Source of the DNA: Pseudosporangium ferrugineum
Lineage (GTDB): Bacteria > Actinomycetota > Actinomycetes > Mycobacteriales > Micromonosporaceae
Length of the DNA: 64,000 nt
NCBI RefSeq assembly: GCF_003002065.1
Contig: NZ_PVZG01000008.1
Coordinates: forward strand, 62,001 to 126,000
Direction: 5' to 3'
Position 1 is the stretch's first letter. The number at the start of each line of letters is the position of its first letter. Below, piece after piece: positions 53,510 through 62,381 of the stretch. A program made the position numbers and the translations under genes. The notes under the pieces are model-generated. The model was given only the letters and a program-made list of their open reading frames with translations. It ran no database searches and was not told where the DNA came from.

Positions 53510-54109
53510 CTACGCGTCGCGGTGGCGGGCGCGGTACTCCTTCGGCGACATGCGGTGCACCGCCCGGAACCGCCGGTTCAGGTGGCTCGTGTCGAAGAAG
53601 CCCCACCGATGGGCCAGCGCGGCCACGGAGACGTCGCTGGTCAGCAGCTCCTCGCGGACCCGGGCGACGCGCTTGGCGCGGACCACCCCGGAGAACGTCT
53701 CCCCGGTCTCGGCGAAGAGCCTCGCCAGCGTCCGCAGGGAGATGTTGTGCGCCGCCGCGACCTCCTCCCGGGTGAGGCCGGCGTGGCCGAGCCGGGTGTC
53801 CAGGTAGCGCTCCACCGCAGCGCGCCGCGCGAGCAGCAGCGCCCGCGGACCGGCCGCCTCCTCCGGCTGGAGCGCGCCCCAGGCCAGCTCGAACAGGGCG
53901 TTGCGGGCGGCGAGGGCGGCAACGCCGGGCAGCGCCGGCAGGATCGGGCAGAGCGCGTCGAGATAACCGTGCAGCAGCCGCGAGGCCGACAGGTCGCCGG
54001 GAACGACGTCGCCGATCCGCAGCGGGCAGTTCGCCGCCTCGAGGGGCCGGCGCGGCATCAGGAGCATGACCAGCGCGACCGGCTCGCCTCGAACGGCGGC
54101 GCCTCCCAT
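53510..54109 (-). pseudogene. AraC-family regulator, N-terminally truncated
   Basis: The 199-residue reading frame has a complete AraC DNA-binding region (about 100-195; LTREEVAAAHNISLRTLARLF and VSVAALAHRWGFFDTSHLNRRF) and the helical linker (RLLHGYLDALCPILPAL). The start MGGAAVRGEPVALVMLLMPR enters the ligand domain in mid-fold, so the cupin half is missing. A matching N-terminal fragment lies just upstream in another frame. It may still act as a constitutive DNA-binding protein. Confidence 0.6.
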
Positions 54110-54177
54110 TCGGAGACCACCACGTCGTCGAGACGGTGATGGCGCGCCGAGCCCGGACCTCCGGCCGCCGGCCGCAC
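54058..54177 (-). pseudogene. Remnant of the AraC regulator N-terminus
   Basis: A 39-codon frame from a GTG at 54177 reads VRPAAGG...HHRLDDVVVSEWEAPP, resembling the opening of AraC_binding_2 regulators, and then meets a stop after the overlap with the next frame. About 80-100 residues of the ligand domain are lacking between this piece and PVALVMLLMPR, so an internal deletion that also shifted the frame is likely. Confidence 0.4.
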
Positions 54178-54206
54178 CGCCCAGGGCAGTCCGGCCGCGG
54201 CAGGGC

Positions 54207-54926
54207 TCAGTACCAGCCGGTGTCCTGCGAGTGCGCCCACGCGTTGCACGGCGTGTTGTACCGGCCCTCGATGTAGCCGAGGCCCCACTTGATCTGGGTG
54301 GCCGGGTTGGTCTTCCAGTCCGAGGCCACCGTGCCCATCTTGTTGCCGGGCAGGGCCTGCGGGATGCCGTACGCGCCGGAGCTGGGGTTGGAGGCGCGGT
54401 GGTTCCAGCCGCTCTCCTTCTTCCACAGCTTGTTCAGGCAGGAGAACTGACTGATCTTGAAACCCGCCTCCAGCATGAGCGCGCAGCCGGTCGCCCGGTT
54501 GCCGCTGAACTCGTCGCAGGAGGAGGGGATGTCGCCGGTGTACTCCACCGTCGAGCCGGAGCCGCCGGACTCGGCGGCCTTCTTCTCGTCGGCAGCCTTC
54601 TTCGCGGCCTCCTCGGCGGCCTTCCTCTCGATCGCCTTCTTCTCGAGGGTGCGGGCCTTGCCGGCCGCCGCCTTCGCCTCGGTCGCGGCCTTCGAGGCGG
54701 CTTCGCCCTCGGCTTCGCGCTGGTACGCACGCACCGCGGCGTGCTGGTTGTGCCGATCCTTGAGCAGCTGCATCTCGTCGGTGTCCGCCTGGACCGCGAG
54801 CTGAGTGCCGGCGCTCCGCGCCTGGACTTCCCGGCCCTGTCCGAGATAGACCCCGCCGATCACGCCCAGGACGAGCAGACCTACGGAGGCCGAACGGATT
54901 CCGACCCGGCTCCAGAGCCGATTCAC
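54207..54926 (-). CDS. Secreted lytic-transglycosylase-like protein
   Basis: The 239-residue protein has a signal-anchor (about 12-30), a long Ala/Lys/Glu coiled coil (about 55-125), and a C-terminal lysozyme-fold domain: KLWKKESGWNHRASNPSSGAYGI holds the catalytic Glu, with QIKWGLGYIEGRY after it. Such aggregation-promoting-factor-like proteins cut peptidoglycan glycan strands. The GTG at 54926 has AAGGGAA seven bases upstream. It sits 30 bases from the AraC remnant. Confidence 0.85.
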   Translation of the reverse strand: MNRLWSRVGIRSASVGLLVLGVIGGVYLGQGREVQARSAGTQLAVQADTDEMQLLKDRHNQHAAVRAYQREAEGEAASKAATEAKAAAGKARTLEKKAIERKAAEEAAKKAADEKKAAESGGSGSTVEYTGDIPSSCDEFSGNRATGCALMLEAGFKISQFSCLNKLWKKESGWNHRASNPSSGAYGIPQALPGNKMGTVASDWKTNPATQIKWGLGYIEGRYNTPCNAWAHSQDTGWY

Positions 54927-55266
54927 GAAGATTTCCCTTCGTAGGGGGCAAGGACGCGGCGCAAAACCGCCGGCCCCCCGGGGCCGGCAGCGGCTCGCAC
55001 CGCGAGCATCCTCGGCCCCTCGGGCCGCGCGGACCGGCACTCGCTCACCGGTCCCGATGGCCGCCGATCGAGCTCCGACCGGCGCGGCCACGCGAATGAT
55101 GCTCGCCAGCCACCATCGCGCACCGTGAAGTGGATGTGAAACAACGAGGCCTATGAGTGAAATGAATCACAGGACGTTCGGGTCTGAGAGCCCACGAAAC
55201 GGGCCACATCGCATCACCCGTACGATATAAGCACTGTCACAGCGTGTAATCGAGCCCGGACATGGA
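54927..55266. other. Gene-free region upstream of the transglycosylase gene
   Basis: This 340-base stretch is the promoter and long leader of the transglycosylase gene. It contains a lower-GC part (55120-55240) with possible -10 elements on the minus strand such as TATCGT, but none is convincing. I looked for a ydaO (c-di-AMP) riboswitch, which often precedes such genes, and did not find its conserved core. Confidence 0.4.
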
Positions 55267-55298
55267 GTGAGGCGGGTTCCGGCCGGAACCCGCCTCAC
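55267..55298. terminator. 32-base perfect palindrome after phoH
   Basis: GTGAGGCGGGTTCCGG pairs with CCGGAACCCGCCTCAC without mismatch. It lies 11 bases beyond the PhoH stop codon on the minus strand and has no U tract. It most likely ends the phoH transcript. Confidence 0.75.
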
Positions 55299-55309
55299 GG
55301 TGACACACC

Positions 55310-56725
55310 TCAGAGCGGGATCTCCTCCAACAGGTCGGTGACGACCTCGGCGATGGGCGACCGCTCAGACCTCGTCAGGGTGACGTGCGCGAAGATCGGG
55401 TGCCCCTTGAGCGCCTCGATCACCGCGGTGACCCCGTCGTGCCGGCCCACCCGCAGGTTGTCGCGCTGGGCGACGTCGTGCGTGAGCACCACCCGGGAGC
55501 CCTGACCGATCCGGGACAGCACGGTGAGCAGCACGTTGCGTTCCAGCGACTGCGCCTCGTCCACGATCACGAAGGCGTCGTGCAGGCTGCGGCCCCGGAT
55601 GTGGGTCAGCGGCAGCACCTCGAGCATCCCGCGGGCCAGGACCTCCTCCATGACGTTCGCGTGGACCACCGCGCCGAGCGTGTCGAACACCGCCTGCGCC
55701 CACGGCGACATCTTCTCGGACTCGCTGCCCGGCAGGTAGCCCAGCTCCTGGCCGCCGACGGCGTACAGGGGCCGGAAGACGACGACCTTCTTGTGGCGGT
55801 TGCGCTCCATCGTGGCCTCGAGGCCCGCGCAGAGCGCCAGCGCCGACTTGCCGGTGCCGGCCCGGCCGCCGAGCGACACGATGCCGATCGACTCGTCGAG
55901 CAGGATGTCGAGCGCCACCCGCTGCTCCGCCGAGCGTCCGCGCAGGCCGAACGCCTCCCGGTCGCCGCGCACCAGCTTGACCGTCTGGTCGGGGTTCACC
56001 CGGGCCAGGGCCGAACCCCGCGAGGAGTGCACGACCAGGCCGGTGTGGCAGGGCAGGTGCCCGGTCTCCTCCAGCTGGAGCTCGTCGCCGGCGTACAGGC
56101 GATTGACGTCGTCGTCGTTGAGCTCGAGCTCCGCCATGCCGGTCCAGGTCGGATCGCTGGCCTGGCCGTGCAGGTACTCGTCGGCGGTGAGGCCGACGGA
56201 GGCGGCCTTGACCCGCAGCGGCATGTCCTTGCTGACCAGCGTGACGTCGCGGCCCTCGGCGGTGAGCCCCAGCGCCACGGACAGGATCCGGGTGTCGTTG
56301 GAGTCGTTGCGGAAGCCCAGCGGCAGCACGCTCTGGTCGGCGTGGTTGAGCTCCACCCGCACGGTGCCGCCCTCGTCGTTGCAGAGCACCGGATGGTCCA
56401 GCCGCCCGTGCTTGATCCGCAGTTCGTCGAGCATGCGCAACGCCTGGCGGGCGAACCACCCCAGCTCCGGATGGTGCCGCTTGCCCTCCAGCTCGGAGAT
56501 CACCACCAGCGGAATGATCACCTCGTGGTCGGTGAACCGGCGGAACGCCGCCGGATCGGACAGCAGGACCGAGGTGTCCAGCACGAAGACCCGGCCGGCT
56601 GGGGCGGGCTCCGCGTCTGCGTGCCGGTCCCGGGACGCCCGGCGTCCCGAGGAGGCGCGGCTGCTGGAGACTTTGGCGGCCGGGTCGGTGTGTGCGGCCC
56701 CGGCGTCAGTACGGCGAGATGTCAC
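55310..56725 (-). CDS. phoH2: PIN-PhoH ATPase/ribonuclease
   Basis: The 471-residue protein has an N-terminal basic tail, a PIN domain (about 45-185; VFVLDTSVLLSDP, DSNDTRILSVAL, VTLVSKDMPLR) and a PhoH P-loop ATPase (about 250-471; Walker A GGRAGTGKSALA, Walker B AFVIVDEAQSL). The family unwinds and cleaves RNA and is the PhoH2 toxin-like type of mycobacteria. The GTG at 56725 has GGAG upstream; an upstream GTG at 56749 is also in frame. Confidence 0.92.
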   Translation of the reverse strand: MTSRRTDAGAAHTDPAAKVSSSRASSGRRASRDRHADAEPAPAGRVFVLDTSVLLSDPAAFRRFTDHEVIIPLVVISELEGKRHHPELGWFARQALRMLDELRIKHGRLDHPVLCNDEGGTVRVELNHADQSVLPLGFRNDSNDTRILSVALGLTAEGRDVTLVSKDMPLRVKAASVGLTADEYLHGQASDPTWTGMAELELNDDDVNRLYAGDELQLEETGHLPCHTGLVVHSSRGSALARVNPDQTVKLVRGDREAFGLRGRSAEQRVALDILLDESIGIVSLGGRAGTGKSALALCAGLEATMERNRHKKVVVFRPLYAVGGQELGYLPGSESEKMSPWAQAVFDTLGAVVHANVMEEVLARGMLEVLPLTHIRGRSLHDAFVIVDEAQSLERNVLLTVLSRIGQGSRVVLTHDVAQRDNLRVGRHDGVTAVIEALKGHPIFAHVTLTRSERSPIAEVVTDLLEEIPL

Positions 56726-56985
56726 AGGCCTGCTCCAGCGGGCGTGCAACCCGGTCCGCCCGCGGTCCGCCTCTACCGGCGCCCCTCACTTGCACGGGGT
56801 CGGGATGCGGGCCCCGTGGCGCACTACGTCGCAGGTCCGGGCCGACCGGATGGCCCGGGAAAACCCCGTGCCATGACTAGAACGCTAGCGGTCAAGAGCC
56901 ACCTTCGGTAGTACCCGCGAGATACGCCAATTTGTCGACGTTCCGCCGCCGTGCAATGAGCCGAACGGCGGGTAGGCTGGGAATT

Positions 56986-57834
56986 GTGCCTGAGACACCG
57001 CCTGAATCCAGCAGTGAAGCACCGCTGAACAACGCGCGCCCCTCGCACCCTCTCAGCGCCGCGGAGGCCTGGCAGTTCACCGCCTCGCGGGCCAAGGACA
57101 CCACCTTCTTCTTCGACTTCGACGGTGTGCTCTCCCCCGTCACGGACGACCCGGACGCCTCCCAGCCGGTCCCGTCCGTCCTCGGGGTCCTCGAGCAGCT
57201 CGCCGCCAGGGTGGCCCGGGTGGCCATCGTGTCGGCGCGCCCGGTGAGCTTCCTGCGCTCTCGGTTCCAGTCGCTCGAGCACGTCGACCTCTACGGGCTG
57301 TACGGCCTGGAGGTGTGGCACGACGGCGACGTCGTGACCGAGCCGGCGGCCCTGCCCTGGGTGCCACCCATGGCCGAGCTGGCCGAGCGCGCCAGGGCGG
57401 AGCTGCCCGAGCCGATCCTGGTGGAGTACAAGCGACTCTCGGTGGCCCTGCACTACCGCACGGCGCCGCAGCTCGCGGCCCAGGTGGAGCGCTGGGGACA
57501 CGAGCAGGCCGAGCGGCTGGGCCTGCGGGTGCAGGGCGGCCGCATGGTGGTCGAGCTGAAGCCCCCGGTCGACCAGGACAAGGGCATGGTGATCAGCGAG
57601 GGCGTGCTCAACGCCGGCTGCGCCTGGTATTTCGGCGACGACATGTCCGACATCAAGGCGTTCGACGCGCTGCGCGCCCGCGAGGCGGTCGACCCGGACT
57701 TCTTCGGCATGTGCGTGGCGGTCGCCAACCCGGAGACCGGCGCCGAGGTCTCCAGCGCCGCCGACCTGACGCTGGAGTCACCGGAGGCCGTCGCCGGTTT
57801 CCTCGCCGGGGCCCTTCCCGCCTTCGGCCGCTGA
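56986..57834 (+). CDS. otsB: Trehalose-6-phosphate phosphatase
   Basis: The 282-residue HAD-superfamily enzyme has the nucleophile motif FFFDFDGVLSPV, the second motif Ser in IVSARPV, Lys in PPVDQDKG and the acidic motif YFGDDMSDIKAF. It makes trehalose from trehalose-6-phosphate. No otsA is next to it. TAGGCT ends seven bases before the GTG. Its last 57 bases overlap the convergent LysR gene. Confidence 0.9.
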   Translation: MPETPPESSSEAPLNNARPSHPLSAAEAWQFTASRAKDTTFFFDFDGVLSPVTDDPDASQPVPSVLGVLEQLAARVARVAIVSARPVSFLRSRFQSLEHVDLYGLYGLEVWHDGDVVTEPAALPWVPPMAELAERARAELPEPILVEYKRLSVALHYRTAPQLAAQVERWGHEQAERLGLRVQGGRMVVELKPPVDQDKGMVISEGVLNAGCAWYFGDDMSDIKAFDALRAREAVDPDFFGMCVAVANPETGAEVSSAADLTLESPEAVAGFLAGALPAFGR

Positions 57835-58683
57835 CCCGCCCCACAGCGTCCGCGCCGCCGCCACCAGCTCCTCCAGGTGGCGCGGCGGATCCTCGCGCCA
57901 CCACGCCAGCCGCACGGCGATCCGCGGCGCGTGCCGCAGCACCCGGTAGGCCACCCCCGGCCGCGGATACTGGTGCGCCGTCGCCTCGGCGGTGATCCCG
58001 ACGGCCTGCCCCGCGGCGATGAGGGTCAGCCACTCGTCCACGGCACCCGTCTCCCGCAGGGCGCGCGGCGGCGCGTCCGGCGGGAACAGGTCCAGGGTGG
58101 TGCTGCCGGTCCGCGAGTCGATCGCCACCGTGTAGCGGGCCAGGTCGGCGATCCGCAGCGATCGCCGCCGCGCGAGGGCGCTGTCCGTCGCGACCGCCGC
58201 GTAGCGCGACTCGTAGCCGATCCCGGCGGTGGCGAAACGGGGATCGTCCAGCGCCCAGCGGATGACGGCGACGTCGGAGCTGCCGTCCGCCAGCCCACCC
58301 GTCGGGTCGATCGCCTGGACGAAGATCAACGGCAGGTCGGGACGGGCCGCGGCCCACTGTTTCTGCAACCGCCGGGTGTGCCTGCCCAGCGCCGCCCACG
58401 CGTAGCCCACCCGCAACTCCCGCCGCTCGGTCGCCATCCGGGTGAGCAGGGCGACCTCGGCGAGAACGCGCTGGGCCTGCGCGACGATCCGGACGCCGAG
58501 CGGGGTCAGCGTCACGTGCCGGGTGGTGCGCTCGACGATCCGGGCACCCAGCTCCTTCTCCAGGGCCGCGACCGCCCGGGAGACGGCCGCCTGCGAGACG
58601 CCGAGCTGCGCCGCGGCATCCGTGAAGGACCCGGCGCCGGCCACCGCGACCAGGGCCCTGAGCTGGTGGAACCGCACATCCAT
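57778..58683 (-). CDS. LysR-family regulator
   Basis: The 301-residue regulator has the N-terminal HTH (FHQLRALVAVAGAGSFTDAA, LGVSQAAVSRAVAALEKELG) and an effector domain. The last 20 residues (GGSAAEGGKGPGEETGD...) are low complexity and overlap otsB, so the stop has probably moved downstream. It is divergent from an EamA transporter, its likely target. On the minus strand TACGCT ends six bases before the ATG. Confidence 0.87.
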   Translation of the reverse strand: MDVRFHQLRALVAVAGAGSFTDAAAQLGVSQAAVSRAVAALEKELGARIVERTTRHVTLTPLGVRIVAQAQRVLAEVALLTRMATERRELRVGYAWAALGRHTRRLQKQWAAARPDLPLIFVQAIDPTGGLADGSSDVAVIRWALDDPRFATAGIGYESRYAAVATDSALARRRSLRIADLARYTVAIDSRTGSTTLDLFPPDAPPRALRETGAVDEWLTLIAAGQAVGITAEATAHQYPRPGVAYRVLRHAPRIAVRLAWWREDPPRHLEELVAAARTLWGGSAAEGGKGPGEETGDGLR

Positions 58684-58751
58684 GCGCCGAGCGTATAAGT
58701 GCGCCGACCCGTGCATTTCTCCCGGCGGCGGTCCCGGGCGAGCCTGGCGGC

Positions 58752-59723
58752 ATGAGACTCACCGGACTCGCCACGATGCTCGGCAGCGCCGCCGCCAACC
58801 AGGTCGGCGCCGCCGCCGGCGCCCACGCGTTCGGTGCCCTGGGGCCGGCCGGGGCGATGGCCGTACGGCAGCTGGTGGCCGCGGCGCTCCTGCTGCCGGC
58901 CGCCCGCCCGGATCCGCGCCGGTTCACGCGCGCCCAGTGGTGGCCGGTCCTGCTGCTGGGCGCGGTGTTCGCGACGATGGGCCTCAGCCTCTACACGGCG
59001 ATCGACCGGATCGGGCTCGGCCTGGCGGTGACCCTCGAGGTCCTCGGGCCGCTGTCGGTGGCGCTGCTGGCCTCGCGTACCCGCTTCGACCTGCTGTGCG
59101 CGGCGGCGGCCGGCGCGGGCGTGTACGTGCTGGTCCTCCCCGGCCCGTCCAGCGACTACGCCGGAGTGGCCCTCGCCCTGGTGGCGGCCGGGTGCTGGGC
59201 GTCGTACATCCTGCTGAACCGGATCGTGGGGGCGCGGCTGCCAGGCGTGCAGGGGCTGGCCGTGGCCACGTCGGTCTCCGCGCTGGCGTATCTGCCGGTC
59301 ACGGTGACGCTGCTGGTCCAGGGGCGGCTGGACGGGGCGGCGCTGGGCTACGCGGCCGTCGCGGGGGTGCTGAGCGCCGTCCCGTACGCGGGAGACCTGA
59401 TCGCCCTTCGCACCGTCCCGCCGCGGATCTTCGGCATCTTCATGAGCGTCCATCCCGTGCTGGCGGCGCTCAGCGGGATGGTGCTGCTCGGGCAGGGGCT
59501 GCACGCGCACGAGTGGGCGGGCATCGCGGTGGTGATGACCGTCCTGGCGGCGAGCAGCCTCAGGCGCCGTAGCGGCGCTGACGGCCCGCGTACGACCGCA
59601 GCGCCCGCAGGAAATCCGTCCGGCGGAAGTCGGGCCAGTTGGCGTCGTGGAAGTAGAACTCCGAGTGCGCCGACTGCCACAGCAGGAAGCCCGACAGCCG
59701 CTGCTCCCCGCTGGTCCGGATGA
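58752..59723 (+). CDS. EamA/RhaT-type exporter
   Basis: The 323-residue protein has ten membrane helices of the DMT/EamA type (about 1-275): GAMAVRQLVAAALLLPAARP, LGLAVTLEVLGPLSVALL, GAVLS-type second half and IFGIFMSVHPVLAALSGM. It resembles RhtA, a threonine/homoserine exporter. The last 50 residues are a low-complexity tail that runs 164 bases antisense into the Z-isoprenyl synthase gene. Confidence 0.82.
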   Translation: MRLTGLATMLGSAAANQVGAAAGAHAFGALGPAGAMAVRQLVAAALLLPAARPDPRRFTRAQWWPVLLLGAVFATMGLSLYTAIDRIGLGLAVTLEVLGPLSVALLASRTRFDLLCAAAAGAGVYVLVLPGPSSDYAGVALALVAAGCWASYILLNRIVGARLPGVQGLAVATSVSALAYLPVTVTLLVQGRLDGAALGYAAVAGVLSAVPYAGDLIALRTVPPRIFGIFMSVHPVLAALSGMVLLGQGLHAHEWAGIAVVMTVLAASSLRRRSGADGPRTTAAPAGNPSGGSRASWRRGSRTPSAPTATAGSPTAAAPRWSG

Positions 59724-60330
59724 CCAGGTCGGGATCGGGCTGACCGCGGGTGTAGAGGTGCTCGGCGATGTGCTCGACGTCCAGGATCTCGGCGAGCTCC
59801 TCGAGCGTGCGGCCGGCGGCGGCGTGCTCGTGCAGCAGGGAGCGGACGGCGTCGGTGATCTCGCGGCGCCCGCCGTAGCCGACCGCCATGTTGACCTCGA
59901 CGCCGCCGGAGCGCTCGCGGGTCTTCTCCTGGGCGGCCTTCAGCGTGGTGGCGGTCGCGGCCGGCAGCAGGTCGAGGGCGCCGACGATGCGCAGCCGCCA
60001 CGGGTTGCCGTCCTCGGCCAGCTCGGTGGCGAGGTCCTCGATGATGGTCAGCAGCGGGTCGAGCTCGGCGGCCGGGCGGCGCAGGTTGTCGGTCGCCAGC
60101 AGGTAGAGCGTGACGTGCTTGATGCCCGCCTGGTCGCACCAGCCGAGCAGCTCCTTGATGCGGACCGCGCCGACCCGGTGGCCGTCGTTGGGGTCGACGT
60201 AACCCATCTCGCGGGCCCACCGCCGGTTGCCGTCGCACATGACGCCGACGTGCTGCGGCACCGGCTTGCCGGCCAGTTTGCCGGCGAGCCGCCGTTCGTA
60301 CACCGAATAGACCAGGGACCGCAGAGTCAT
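59560..60330 (-). CDS. Z-isoprenyl diphosphate synthase (Rv1086-like)
   Basis: The 256-residue cis-prenyltransferase has the catalytic Asp in VMCDGNRRWA, VTLYLLATDNLRR and RTSGEQRLSGFLLWQ. Its closest remembered relative is M. tuberculosis Rv1086, which makes Z,E-farnesyl diphosphate rather than the full-length undecaprenyl product. A short-chain product for decaprenyl or cell-wall lipids is inferred. The ATG at 60330 is chosen; TAGGCT lies eight bases upstream. Confidence 0.88.
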   Translation of the reverse strand: MTLRSLVYSVYERRLAGKLAGKPVPQHVGVMCDGNRRWAREMGYVDPNDGHRVGAVRIKELLGWCDQAGIKHVTLYLLATDNLRRPAAELDPLLTIIEDLATELAEDGNPWRLRIVGALDLLPAATATTLKAAQEKTRERSGGVEVNMAVGYGGRREITDAVRSLLHEHAAAGRTLEELAEILDVEHIAEHLYTRGQPDPDLVIRTSGEQRLSGFLLWQSAHSEFYFHDANWPDFRRTDFLRALRSYAGRQRRYGA

Positions 60331-60362
60331 CGCGTCCCAGCCTATCGAGACGGCGCCGGGGC

Positions 60363-61481
60363 TCAAGAGGGCGGCGCCGCCGAACGGAACATCTCGGCCC
60401 CGATCCGTCCGATCGTGCGAAGGTCGAAAACCCCGTCAGCGAGCCCGAGGTCCACCATCCGGTGGAAAACCGCCTGATTCCGCCGGGCCGCCCGGACCGC
60501 GGCGTCGACGACGCGCGGCTGCCGGGTGAGCAGCGTGGCGAAGCCGGAGTGTCGCAGGTGCCGGCCGAGCCGGGCCCGCAGCGCGCGGGTGTAACGCTTC
60601 GCGGCCTCCCCGGGGCCGGCCGCGGCGGCCGTGCCGGCCAGCTCGCCGGAGAGCACGGCGTAGAAGATTCCCTCCCCGGTGAACGGGTTGATCAGCGACA
60701 GCGCGTCGCCGGCGAGCAGCACCGGGCCGCGGGCGGGCGCCGGGCGGCGGGTGGACAGGGGCAGGTGGTGGGCGCGCAGGCCGGTCGCCTCGGTGCCGGG
60801 CAGGAGCTCACCCAGCCGCCCGATCAGGTACGCCTTCGTGAGCGGAGTCCCGCGCAGAACCTCGCCGTACCCCACGTTGGCGGTGCCGTCACCCAGCGGG
60901 AACGACCAGGCGTACGCGGGCCAGCGCGCGCTCGTGGTCCGGATGAGCTGCTCGGCGCCGGCGGCCGGGGCGTACCCGCGGAGGGCGATGGCCAGGTGGC
61001 CGCCGGGGTTGGCGGGGTGGCCGAGGGCGCGCCGCACCACGGATCCCGCGCCGTCCGCGCCGATCAGCACGCCCGCCTCGATCCGGCCGTCGACGATCAC
61101 GCCACCGGGCGCGTACCGGACGGATCGGACGGTGTGGCGCCGCAGCTCGGCGCCGGAGCGGACGGCGGCCTCGACGAGCCGGGCGTCGAAGACCCTGCGC
61201 GGCACGGTGTGCGCGGGCCGGGGCAGCGGCCGGTCCACCTCGGTGCCGCCCGGCGCGATCAGCCGCAGGCGCTCGACCGGGGGATATCCGTCGGTCGCCC
61301 CGGTGACGCCCAGCCCGGCGAGGACGTCGAGGGTCTCGGCGGCGATGCCGTCGCCGCACGGCTTGTCCCGGGGGAAGGCGGCCCGGTCGAGCAGCACCAC
61401 CGAGGCGCCGGCCCGGCGGGCGGCGAGCGCCGCGGCGGCACCGGCGGGACCGGCACCGACGACCGCGACGTCGTATCTCAC
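60363..61481 (-). CDS. Geranylgeranyl-reductase-family FAD oxidoreductase
   Basis: The 372-residue flavoprotein has the dinucleotide fold VAVVGAGPAGAAAALAARR, the FAD site PCGDGIAAETL, DGAGSVVRRALG, and GDALSLINPFTGEGI. The family reduces isoprenoid chains (geranylgeranyl or menaquinone) in archaea and actinobacteria. It overlaps the membrane-protein gene by four bases. Its position next to the isoprenyl synthase supports a role in polyprenyl saturation; this is an inference. Confidence 0.86.
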   Translation of the reverse strand: MRYDVAVVGAGPAGAAAALAARRAGASVVLLDRAAFPRDKPCGDGIAAETLDVLAGLGVTGATDGYPPVERLRLIAPGGTEVDRPLPRPAHTVPRRVFDARLVEAAVRSGAELRRHTVRSVRYAPGGVIVDGRIEAGVLIGADGAGSVVRRALGHPANPGGHLAIALRGYAPAAGAEQLIRTTSARWPAYAWSFPLGDGTANVGYGEVLRGTPLTKAYLIGRLGELLPGTEATGLRAHHLPLSTRRPAPARGPVLLAGDALSLINPFTGEGIFYAVLSGELAGTAAAAGPGEAAKRYTRALRARLGRHLRHSGFATLLTRQPRVVDAAVRAARRNQAVFHRMVDLGLADGVFDLRTIGRIGAEMFRSAAPPS

Positions 61482-62326
61482 GCGGGGGCCGCCGCCGGGT
61501 CCGGCAGGCGGGCCACCCGCCACAGCGAGTAACAGACCAGCCCCGCGGCGGCGACCAGCGGGGCGCCGTCGCGGATCACGCCGTCCACGCCCAGCAGCAG
61601 ATAGCAGAGGGGCAGGTCGACGACGAGCACGCCGACAGTCACCCACAGGACCAGCTTCGGCGCCCACGACTTCCCGCGCATCAGGAAGAACGTGCTGAGC
61701 AGCACGGCGTAGCTCGCGCCGATCCCCGCCACGAACCAGAAGCCGACGGCCAGGATCCACTCGGGCCGGCGGCCCAGCTCGGCCACCGAGATCAGGGCCG
61801 GGACCAGCATCAGCGGGCTGTAGGTGAAGGCCGCGACCCGGGCGGTGATCGCCCAGGCGGCCAGCGGCGGCCGCTTCGGCACCGCCTCGCGGACCTCGAT
61901 GCCCTCCCGGGTGAGGACGACCTTCTTCGGATGGCGGACCAGGTGCCCCTGCACGCCGGGATGCTGGTAGAGCAGCACGACGACGGTCACGCAGAGCACG
62001 GTCAGCGCGGCGAACCCGATGACGCCGGCGGCGGGCGGGGCGCCGGTGCGCGGCACGACGAGCCGGCCCACGGCGAAGACGGTGGTGACGGCGAGGATCA
62101 GGCCCAGCGGCCGGGCGCCGGCGCGGCCGCGGCGCACGTGCCAGATCAGGATCAACCAGCCGAGGGTACGCAGCAGCGCCCAGCCGGTCCGGACGGCGAG
62201 CCCGAAACCGTGCTCGGGCGCGTACCAGTAGTTGAGCAGCTCGACCCCGGCGGTGGCCGCCGCCGTCGCGACCAGCAGCCGGCGCAGCGCGTGGACCACC
62301 CGGGGCGGCCCGTAGTCGACGGTCAC
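61478..62326 (-). CDS. Multi-pass membrane protein coupled to the reductase
   Basis: The 282-residue protein has seven or eight hydrophobic segments and no recognisable family motif. A cytoplasmic loop of about 35 residues (HPKKVVLTREGIEVREAV) separates the halves. The GTG at 62326 is chosen because upstream codons form a non-hydrophobic Arg/Ser-rich run. It shares a GTGA overlap with the geranylgeranyl-reductase-like gene, so a membrane partner or lipid-substrate protein is plausible. Confidence 0.6.
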   Translation of the reverse strand: MTVDYGPPRVVHALRRLLVATAAATAGVELLNYWYAPEHGFGLAVRTGWALLRTLGWLILIWHVRRGRAGARPLGLILAVTTVFAVGRLVVPRTGAPPAAGVIGFAALTVLCVTVVVLLYQHPGVQGHLVRHPKKVVLTREGIEVREAVPKRPPLAAWAITARVAAFTYSPLMLVPALISVAELGRRPEWILAVGFWFVAGIGASYAVLLSTFFLMRGKSWAPKLVLWVTVGVLVVDLPLCYLLLGVDGVIRDGAPLVAAAGLVCYSLWRVARLPDPAAAPA

Positions 62327-62345
62327 GAGCCCGGAAGTACCCAGG

Positions 62346-62377
62346 CCGCGCCCGCCTCGAACGCGAGGCGGGCGCGG
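62346..62377 (-). terminator. Terminator of pckG
   Basis: CCGCGCCCGCCTCG and CGAGGCGGGCGCGG form a perfect 14-bp stem with a four-base AACG loop, just beyond the pckG stop codon. No U tract follows. Confidence 0.85.
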
Positions 62378-62381
62378 GGCG

